Of a DNA stretch of 64,000 nt, positions 57,966-64,000 are shown in pieces (positions within the stretch are counted from its first letter, which is position 1; each line of letters opens with the position of its first letter). Origin of the DNA: Pseudomonas saliphila (GTDB taxonomy: Bacteria > Pseudomonadota > Gammaproteobacteria > Pseudomonadales > Pseudomonadaceae); NCBI RefSeq assembly GCF_008638345.1, contig NZ_VTVA01000015.1, positions 25,085-89,084 of the forward strand, read 5' to 3'. Made by a program: the position numbers and the translations under genes. The notes below the pieces were generated by a model, which worked only from the letters and a program-made list of their open reading frames with translations, was not told the origin of the DNA and made no database searches.

Positions 57966-59174
57966 TCAACGCCACCGGTAATACAGCGTATTAGGATCCG
58001 GCTCGACGGGCTCCGGTATTACATTCACTGGGGCCTGTTCGGACTCCATCAATCGGTCATTCGTCGTGCTGTGGCTGTCATCCATGGAAGTGGCAATTGA
58101 GTTGTCCTGTTCATCGGTGATTGCGTCCATGGACCTCTGCTGCTCCACAGGTACGGGAAGCAGTATGGGCCCTTGATCGACCGGTTCAGGCTCCGGGGCG
58201 GGGATCCGCACAAGGCGCTGATCAAGACTCAGCATGCGCTCAAGCTGCGATTCGCTACCAGGAAAATCCACTCGAACCGTGACCTTATCCGTATCGACCG
58301 AGAGCATCTGCGGCGTGCTCTGTCCACCGAGCTGCTGCAGCATGGCCTGCAGGCTTGCGTAATCCTCGATGCTGTTCACGTCCTGCACCACCAGCGTCCA
58401 GCGGGCCAGCTCATCGGCTGCTACCGCAGGGACCGCGTACTGCTCGAAGGCGGCCGCTGCCACTTCGCGCATTACCTGATCGGCGGCTACGGCAGGATCA
58501 TCGCCGCTGGCTTTGCCGGAATACCCCTTATCATTCAACCACATATGCCAATCAGCACGAGTACTCTCTCCATTGGCGGTAAAAGCAATAGCCAATACGC
58601 CCTCACTGGCATAGCGCTCACTGGCTTCCAGCAGGTCCCCACGATTGCCCTGACGGACAATCTCCTCGGTGACACGGCTTCTATCTTCCAGATCGCCCAT
58701 CGGGTAGCTCAAAGCGACGCCGCGATAGGCCGCGGCCGTTTGCAAAAGCTCACCCCAGGTACTTCCGGCGCCAATCAATTCATCGCCCAGGGTGCGCGCC
58801 TCGACCGCCCAGACCAGCATCCCCGGCCGACTGCGGCCAAGCATGGGCATACCGCCGCGGACCATCACCTGGCGCACGGCGGCCGGTTCAAATTCGACGA
58901 CCATCGAACCCTCCCGCCTGCTGATACGACGTACCAGTTCACGCGGCTCATTCAGGGCGTCGGCGACCGGCCCGCTTTTGGTGTTTATCCTTGCGCCACC
59001 CACACGCATGAACATGACCTGCGCAGCCTCGCTCAGCGTCTCGTCCTGTGATGCATCTTCGGCCTCTGGCTGTTCGACCCGATAAAGCCCCTGGAGGACT
59101 GCCGCAGACAAAGTAAGAGGCGCCATCACCACCAGGGACAGCAAGGTGACAACAATAATGCGCAAAGAAAACAT
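57966..59174 (-). CDS. DUF2066 periplasmic protein
   Basis: A 402-residue protein with a signal peptide ending TLSAA (about 23) from ATG 59174; the 23-codon upstream extension is dropped. The DUF2066 domain covers about 24-300 (GLYRVEQPEAEDASQDETL; PMLGRSRPGMLVWAVE), followed by an acidic, Ser/Thr/Pro-rich tail. Function unknown. It stands alone, divergent from purM, as in PAO1. Confidence 0.8.
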   Translation of the reverse strand: MFSLRIIVVTLLSLVVMAPLTLSAAVLQGLYRVEQPEAEDASQDETLSEAAQVMFMRVGGARINTKSGPVADALNEPRELVRRISRREGSMVVEFEPAAVRQVMVRGGMPMLGRSRPGMLVWAVEARTLGDELIGAGSTWGELLQTAAAYRGVALSYPMGDLEDRSRVTEEIVRQGNRGDLLEASERYASEGVLAIAFTANGESTRADWHMWLNDKGYSGKASGDDPAVAADQVMREVAAAAFEQYAVPAVAADELARWTLVVQDVNSIEDYASLQAMLQQLGGQSTPQMLSVDTDKVTVRVDFPGSESQLERMLSLDQRLVRIPAPEPEPVDQGPILLPVPVEQQRSMDAITDEQDNSIATSMDDSHSTTNDRLMESEQAPVNVIPEPVEPDPNTLYYRWR

Positions 59175-59397
59175 GGGCGATTCCGCTCGGCTGGTGCTGG
59201 TTTTGTCTCGCTGACACGAGACTGCAGCTGTATTAAAGCGCATACATTAAACAAGCGCCGGAGCGGCGGCAACCAAGGTGCGGCGAACAGATCGGCGAGC
59301 ATGGTCCTGATGCGGTTGTATTGTTACACTAGCGCGCTATCCCGCGGCCGTTCCGAGCACTGGCCGCTCGCCCCTTTTCGACCATCGAGACCGACGC

Positions 59398-60462
59398 ATG
59401 AGCAGCCAGAACCCTACCAAACCTTCGATCAGCTACAAGGATGCCGGAGTCGACATCGACGCTGGGAACGCGCTGGTAGACCGCATCAAGCATGTCGCCA
59501 AGCGCACGACCCGCCCCGAGGTCATGGGCGGACTGGGTGGCTTTGGCGCGCTCTGCGAGATCCCTGAAGGGTATAAGAAGCCGGTACTGGTGTCCGGTAC
59601 CGACGGCGTCGGCACCAAGCTTCGCGTAGCAATGGACCTGGGCAAGCATGACACCATCGGCATCGACCTGGTGGCCATGTGCGTTAACGATCTGATCGTG
59701 TGCGGTGCTGAGCCCTTGTTCTTTCTGGATTACTACGCCACCGGCAAGCTGAATATCGACATCGCCGCGCAGGTGGTAACCGGTATCGGTGCAGGCTGTG
59801 AGCTCGCTGGCTGCGCACTGGTAGGCGGCGAGACGGCGGAAATGCCCGGCATGTATGAAGGCGATGACTACGACCTGGCTGGCTTCTGTGTCGGCGTGGT
59901 GGAGAAATCCGAGATCATCGATGGCAGCAAGGTTCAGGCTGGCGACGTACTCATTGCGCTGCCCTCCTCCGGCCCCCATTCCAATGGCTACTCACTGATT
60001 CGCAAGATCATCGAAACAGCCAACGTGAACATCGCCGACATCACCCTCGACGGCAAACCGCTGGGCGAACTGCTCATGGCACCGACCCGCATCTACGTCA
60101 AAGCCCTGCTGCAGCTGATCAAGCAGACCGGCGCAGTCAAGGCCATGGCGCATATCACCGGCGGCGGCTTGCTGGAAAATATCCCGCGCGTCCTGCCCTC
60201 CGGCGCTGGCGCCAGCATCGACTTGTCCAGCTGGCAGCGCCCGGCAGTGTTCAACTGGCTGCAGGAACAGGGCAACGTGGATGAGACTGAAATGCATCGT
60301 GTATTGAACTGCGGTGTGGGCATGGTGATCTGTGTCGGAGCCGATCAGGTCGACGCTGTCCTGCAGAATCTGCAGCAATCCGGCGAACAGCCTTGGGTGA
60401 TCGGCCAGATCGAAGCCGGCGCAGAGAATGACGAAGCCGTCGTTCTGCGTAACGGTCGCTGA
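59398..60462 (+). CDS. purM: phosphoribosylformylglycinamidine cyclo-ligase (AIR synthetase)
   Basis: A 354-residue enzyme closing the imidazole ring in purine synthesis. The family start [20 protein letters not shown], the glycine-rich [21 protein letters not shown] and [17 protein letters not shown] are intact, as is [16 protein letters not shown]. It is followed after 3 bp by purN. Confidence 0.98.
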   Translation: MSSQNPTKPSISYKDAGVDIDAGNALVDRIKHVAKRTTRPEVMGGLGGFGALCEIPEGYKKPVLVSGTDGVGTKLRVAMDLGKHDTIGIDLVAMCVNDLIVCGAEPLFFLDYYATGKLNIDIAAQVVTGIGAGCELAGCALVGGETAEMPGMYEGDDYDLAGFCVGVVEKSEIIDGSKVQAGDVLIALPSSGPHSNGYSLIRKIIETANVNIADITLDGKPLGELLMAPTRIYVKALLQLIKQTGAVKAMAHITGGGLLENIPRVLPSGAGASIDLSSWQRPAVFNWLQEQGNVDETEMHRVLNCGVGMVICVGADQVDAVLQNLQQSGEQPWVIGQIEAGAENDEAVVLRNGR

Positions 60463-60465
60463 TCT

Positions 60466-61110
60466 GTGGTCTGCCGTATCGTCGTACTGATCTCCGGATC
60501 GGGCAGCAATCTGCAGGCTTTGATCGACAAGCTGGACCGGCAATACGGCGAGATCGTTGCGGTACTGAGCAACCGGCCCGACGCCTACGGGCTGGAACGG
60601 GCCAGACGCGCTGGTATCAACACCCTGGTGCTTGATCACAAGGACTACGCCGACCGCGAAAGTTTTGAGCGTGCGATGATCGCCAGGCTGGATGAAGTCG
60701 CGCCCGACCTGCTGATCCTCGCCGGCTTCATGCGCATTCTCACCACCGAATTCGTCAGTCACTTTCAGGGACGGCTCCTCAATATTCACCCGTCGCTGCT
60801 GCCCAAATACAAAGGCTTGCATACGCATAAACGCGCCCTGGAAGCTGGCGACAGCGAGCATGGCGCGACGGTGCATTTCGTCACCGAAGAACTTGATGGC
60901 GGACCGTTGGTCGTACAGGCACGGGTTCCGGTTATCCCAGGCGACACGCCCGAATCCCTGGCCGAGCGAGTCCAGCACCAGGAACATGTGCTATATCCTC
61001 TAACGATGAACCTGTTCGCAAGCGGCCGGCTCCGACTGATCGATGGTCGTGCGTGTCTGGACAACAAGCCCCTTGGGGCCAGTGGTATCGAACCGGAACG
61101 AATTGACTAG
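60466..61110 (+). CDS. purN: phosphoribosylglycinamide formyltransferase
   Basis: A 214-residue 10-formyl-THF-dependent GAR transformylase. It starts at GTG 60466, 3 bp after purM. It has VLISGSGSNLQALID, the catalytic asparagine and histidine in LLNIHPSLLPKYKGLHTHKRA, and the aspartate in VTEELDGGPLV. Full length. Confidence 0.97.
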   Translation: MVCRIVVLISGSGSNLQALIDKLDRQYGEIVAVLSNRPDAYGLERARRAGINTLVLDHKDYADRESFERAMIARLDEVAPDLLILAGFMRILTTEFVSHFQGRLLNIHPSLLPKYKGLHTHKRALEAGDSEHGATVHFVTEELDGGPLVVQARVPVIPGDTPESLAERVQHQEHVLYPLTMNLFASGRLRLIDGRACLDNKPLGASGIEPERID

Positions 61111-61180
61111 GGTCTGTTGCCGTCTGTTTTGTGGCCATCTGCCGTAGACATCCAGCAGTCTCTGAACACGAGGGATAAAT

Positions 61181-61972
61181 ATGCATGATCGACAGTGGCA
61201 CACACGCGGTTTGCGCCGGGCCAGCTGGCTGACGGCTCTGACTCTGGTAATCGGCAGCAGCATCGCTAATGCACAGGAAATTGCCCCCTTCACTGCCAGT
61301 TACGCCGCCGACATGCGCAACGTGCCGCTGAATGGCGAAGCCAATCATTCGCTTACCGCTAATGAGAATGGTACCTGGACACTCGCATTTGACGCCGGCA
61401 TGTTCGTTGCCCGGCTATCCGAACAAAGCACCTTCCTGTTACAGGAAGACGGCATCCTGCCCATCGAGTACGAATACAAGCGTCGCGGACTAGGCCGTAG
61501 CCGCACCACCACCCAGCACTTTGACTGGGAATCCGGTGTGGTGACGGGCGATCACAAGAAAGAGCGCTTTACCCTTCCGACCGAACCCGGCCTGCTCGAC
61601 AAGACGACCTACCAGCTTGCCTTGCAGCGCGACCTGATGGCCGGCAAGACCGACCTGCGGTATCGCGTGGTGGATGGCGACGATATCGAGGAATATCAGT
61701 TCCGCGTGGTGGGTGAAGAGCGCGTCACGACCCGTGTTGGCCAGTTCGACGCGGTTGAGGTTGAGCGCGTTCGCGAACCCGACGCCGACCGGGAAACCAC
61801 CATCTGGTTTGCCAAGGACTGGCAGTATCTACTGGTGCGCCTGAACCAGATCGAGACCGACGGCCAGCACTATCAGATCGTGCTCAAAGAGGCCACGCTC
61901 GACGGCGAGCCGGTACAGGGACTGCCGCCGGCCAAGAAGAAGCCCACCAAGAAAGCTCAGACTGCCGAGTAA
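61181..61972 (+). CDS. DUF3108 periplasmic protein
   Basis: A 263-residue protein with a signal peptide ending SIANAQ (about 30) and a beta-rich DUF3108 domain (about 33-245: FTASYAADMRNVPLNGEA, YEYKRRGLGRSRTTTQHFDW, FDAVEVERVREPDADRETT). The C-terminal tail is lysine/proline-rich. Function unknown; it follows purMN in many pseudomonads. Confidence 0.85.
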   Translation: MHDRQWHTRGLRRASWLTALTLVIGSSIANAQEIAPFTASYAADMRNVPLNGEANHSLTANENGTWTLAFDAGMFVARLSEQSTFLLQEDGILPIEYEYKRRGLGRSRTTTQHFDWESGVVTGDHKKERFTLPTEPGLLDKTTYQLALQRDLMAGKTDLRYRVVDGDDIEEYQFRVVGEERVTTRVGQFDAVEVERVREPDADRETTIWFAKDWQYLLVRLNQIETDGQHYQIVLKEATLDGEPVQGLPPAKKKPTKKAQTAE

Positions 61973-62054
61973 AAGCGCCGACGTATCGAGCCCCTTCTCG
62001 CGGCGGTGCAGGCCTGCGCTAGTCACAGCTTCAGCCCGGGCGTCCTGCGGACGC

Positions 62055-62178
62055 CGTCGCGCCGGGGGCGACCCTCCTACGAAACCCAACCCCGATCTGG
62101 CTGACAGATAAGTCTAGGCCGCGTCACGACAACCGCAAACCACACTCCCCCCGTAGGAGTGTCGCCCACGGCACGACG
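62055..62178. repeat. REP-like inverted pair (BIME-type)
   Basis: The 27-bp unit at 62055-62081 and the unit at 62152-62178 are inverted copies matching at 24 of 27 positions; both end in the GTAGGAG / CTCCTAC sequence familiar from Pseudomonas REPs. They are 70 bp apart, downstream of the DUF3108 gene, as expected for extragenic palindromes. Confidence 0.7.
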
Positions 62179-62354
62179 CTGGCCATCAGGCCAGCCAAAA
62201 ACCCACAAAAAACCGCGCACGCGAACCCAGCACCAATCTTAAACGGTAGCTCGGTATACCTCGTGAAAGGCGCGATCGAATCGCTGAACCGCCGCGGCGA
62301 TGCTGGCCGCCAGGCCAGCCAAAAACCCACAAAAAAACCGCGCAGGCGAACCCA
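62178..62354. repeat. 52-bp direct repeat, two copies
   Basis: 62178-62229 and 62302-62354 share nearly all bases: a GCTGGCC/GGCCAGC hairpin, AAAAACCCACAAAAAA, CCGCGC and GCGAACCCA. They are 124 bp apart in the non-coding gap between DUF3108 and the 3-hydroxyacyl-CoA dehydrogenase. The second copy contributes the left arm of the terminator at 62331-62368. No supported gene lies in 61973-62417. Confidence 0.75.
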
Positions 62355-62368
62355 TACGCGGTTTTTTT
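62331..62368. terminator. bidirectional terminator between DUF3108 and the dehydrogenase
   Basis: AAAAAAACCGCG and CGCGGTTTTTTT form a 12-bp stem with a 14-nt loop. A-run and T-run on both sides allow termination of both convergent genes. Confidence 0.75.
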
Positions 62369-62417
62369 AGCTCAGCCAAGCAGCTTGAATACGCGGCTGC
62401 TTAGCCCAGTCAGCGGA

Positions 62418-63641
62418 TCAACCCTTGGTAAAACGCTCACCTGCCTCTGCACGCTTGACCAGCCCTGCCGCCGGCTTCCAGAACTCACCGCTGCTGGCTT
62501 CCAGCTCGCGAATCTGTTCCAGCACGACATCCAGTCCAAGGTTGTCGGCATAGCTCATCGGACCGCCACGCTCTTTCGGGAAGCCGTAGCCGTACAGATA
62601 CACCCGATCGATATCTTCAGCAGACTCGGCAAAGCCTTCGTCGAGAATCCGGGCACCTTCGTTGACCAGTGCCAGAATGCAGCGACGAACAATCTCCTCA
62701 TCGTCCACGTCGCGCTGGGTATAGCCGGCTTCTTCGGCTACTTCACGGGCCAGCATGTCGGTTTCCGGATCGTGGATTGCCTGACGGCTGCCCGGCTCGT
62801 ATTTGTAGAAACCATGGCCGCTCTTCTGGCCAAAGCGCTCCATTTCGCACAGCTTGTTATCCAGCCACACGATCGGCTCGCCGCGGCCCGCACCTGCCAG
62901 CTGACGTGAGCGCCAGCCCAGATCAATACCGACCACGTCATACATACGGTACGGCCCCATGGCCATGCCGAAGCCCTGCAGCGCCTGGTCAACCTGCCAT
63001 GGCGTAGCCCCTTCCAATACCACTTCGCGGGACTGACGCGAATACATGGAGAGCATACGGTTACCGATGAAGCCGTGGCAGTTGCCCGCCAGCACCGCTT
63101 CCTTGCCAATCTTCTTGCCGACTGCCAGACAGGCGTCAAGCACGTCCTGAGCGGTAGCCTTGCCGCGCACGACTTCAAGCAGCTTCATGATGTGTGCAGG
63201 ACTGAAGAAATGCAGGCCCAGCACCTGAGCCGGACGCTGCGTCGCGGAGGCAATTTCGTCGATATCCAGGTACGAGGTATTGGTCGCCAGAATCGCCGAG
63301 GCCTTAACCGCATTATCCAACTCACCGAAGATCTGCTTCTTCAGGTCCATGTTTTCATAGACCGCTTCGACGACCAGATCCATGTCGGCCAGATCAGCGT
63401 AGTTCTGGGTGGTGCGGATACGCTCGACACGTGCATTCGCTTCGTTCTCGTCAAAGCGCTGCTGAGCGACCGAACGCTTGTAGGTGTTGCGGATGTCGTC
63501 GAGACCCTTTTCCAGCATCTCGGCATTCACGTCCAGCCACACGACTGGATAGCCCGCATTGACGAAGTTCATCACGATCCCGCGACCCATGGTCCCGGCA
63601 CCGATAACACCTACCTGTTTGATACTCTCGAATGATGCCAT
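62418..63641 (-). CDS. stand-alone 3-hydroxyacyl-CoA dehydrogenase (FadB/PaaH-like)
   Basis: A 407-residue NAD-dependent enzyme oxidising L-3-hydroxyacyl-CoA in beta-oxidation or related routes. The Rossmann loop GVIGAGTMGRGI is at about 11-22, NTSYLDIDEIA and the catalytic histidine HFFSPAHIMKLLEVV follow, then two C-terminal 3HCDH domains (about 185-280 and 310-400). It lacks the enoyl-CoA hydratase half of FadB. A perfect inverted repeat lies about 120 bp upstream. The neighbours to the right are outside the window. Confidence 0.92.
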   Translation of the reverse strand: MASFESIKQVGVIGAGTMGRGIVMNFVNAGYPVVWLDVNAEMLEKGLDDIRNTYKRSVAQQRFDENEANARVERIRTTQNYADLADMDLVVEAVYENMDLKKQIFGELDNAVKASAILATNTSYLDIDEIASATQRPAQVLGLHFFSPAHIMKLLEVVRGKATAQDVLDACLAVGKKIGKEAVLAGNCHGFIGNRMLSMYSRQSREVVLEGATPWQVDQALQGFGMAMGPYRMYDVVGIDLGWRSRQLAGAGRGEPIVWLDNKLCEMERFGQKSGHGFYKYEPGSRQAIHDPETDMLAREVAEEAGYTQRDVDDEEIVRRCILALVNEGARILDEGFAESAEDIDRVYLYGYGFPKERGGPMSYADNLGLDVVLEQIRELEASSGEFWKPAAGLVKRAEAGERFTKG

Positions 63642-64000
63642 CGCAGCTCACCTCCAGATTGGAAAATTAGGGCGCGGGTGACCGGTCGGTCTGCCCACTG
63701 AGGACCGATACATTACGCAAAATCCGGGCGGATTTGAAACGAATCCCCCTGATTGGCGGCATTCACAATGTGAATGCGGGTTGGGCCGACCTGTGGGCGC
63801 GTTCGAAGGCGGCGCGAGGCGCTCTGCGCCCCCAGAAAAGTTGACTTCTGCATAGAACGGGGTGGTTTCCCTGGGGTTGGCGTGCGCCTGCGCGCCGACA
63901 GGTCCGGTTGCACCCCTTCGGTGGACTGCGAATTCGGCGTAGAGCAGGCGCTCTACACCCTCAGGAAAACCAATCTCTGGAAGCGAGAGTTTCCCCTGGG
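63642..64000. other. upstream region of the dehydrogenase, no supported gene
   Basis: This 359-bp stretch contains the candidate operator at 63759-63777 and a GTAGAGC-AGGC-GCTCTAC hairpin at 63939-63956. The one open frame (63713-63913, minus strand) has no ribosome-binding site or recognisable product. Confidence 0.5.
63759..63777. promoter_or_regulatory. candidate operator: 19-bp perfect palindrome
   Basis: GCATTCAC-AAT-GTGAATGC has two perfect 8-bp arms with a 3-bp centre, typical of a dimeric regulator site. It is 118 bp upstream of the dehydrogenase ATG. It does not match the PsrA or E. coli FadR consensus as I know them; the regulator is unknown. Confidence 0.5.

Noticed and set aside
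59992..60987. 331-codon frame opposite purM and purN
   Set aside because: It spans two conserved genes and their junction; purM and purN motifs are intact.

Overview
The window looks like the chromosome of a Pseudomonas-lineage gammaproteobacterium, possibly the Halopseudomonas (P. pertucinogena) branch; that finer placement is a guess. The evidence is gene content and order. From memory, the block proS, lytic transglycosylase, OprD porin, HIT, slyX, membrane cold-shock protein, dps, aspS, yebC/pmpR, ruvCAB, ybgC, tolQRAB, pal, cpoB, tRNA-Lys and the block nadA, bepA, tusA, perM, bcp, gcvR, dapA, bamC, MBL hydrolase, purC, tRNA-Ser match two neighbouring stretches of the P. aeruginosa PAO1 map (about PA0943-PA0976 and PA1004-PA1013). 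No database was searched.

Layout. 1-6.2 kb is an iron-uptake locus: the start of a TonB-dependent siderophore receptor, a PvdE/SyrD-type ABC exporter, and an fhuC-fhuD-fhuB importer behind a near-palindromic Fur box. 6.2-7.0 kb is a cysteine-tipped CDF metal exporter with a MerR-type 19-bp-spacer promoter. 7.1-19.4 kb is an accessory island ending at tRNA-Ser(CGA): a broken TrlF-like gene and a type I restriction-modification operon, hsdM-hsdS-DUF262-DUF262-hsdR-ygjP, in which every junction overlaps. 19.8-20.0 kb holds a small cysteine-rich gene behind an Anr/FNR-type site.

20-29 kb is core metabolism and envelope biogenesis (purC, bamC, dapA, bepA, nadA). 29.7-35.4 kb, between nadA and tRNA-Lys, is a second accessory block. 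It encodes mostly helical-bundle stress proteins (DUF4142, DUF2383, YciF/DUF892, two di-iron ferritin-like proteins, hemerythrin) and small membrane proteins, with at least one perfect AlgU-type promoter. In PAO1 this interval holds other accessory genes, including pqsABCDE.

35.5-47 kb is the Tol-Pal envelope system, the RuvABC resolvasome, yebC, aspS and dps. 47-64 kb carries a membrane-anchored cold-shock protein, an OprD porin, proS, a transglycosylase, redox proteins, hda, purMN, and a 3-hydroxyacyl-CoA dehydrogenase at the right end. Intergenic repeats include a REP-like inverted pair near 62.1 kb, a 52-bp direct repeat, and GGAGYCTCTGA-ended inverted repeats on both sides of aspS. Start codons were moved inward wherever a Shine-Dalgarno sequence, signal peptide or family N-terminus demanded it.
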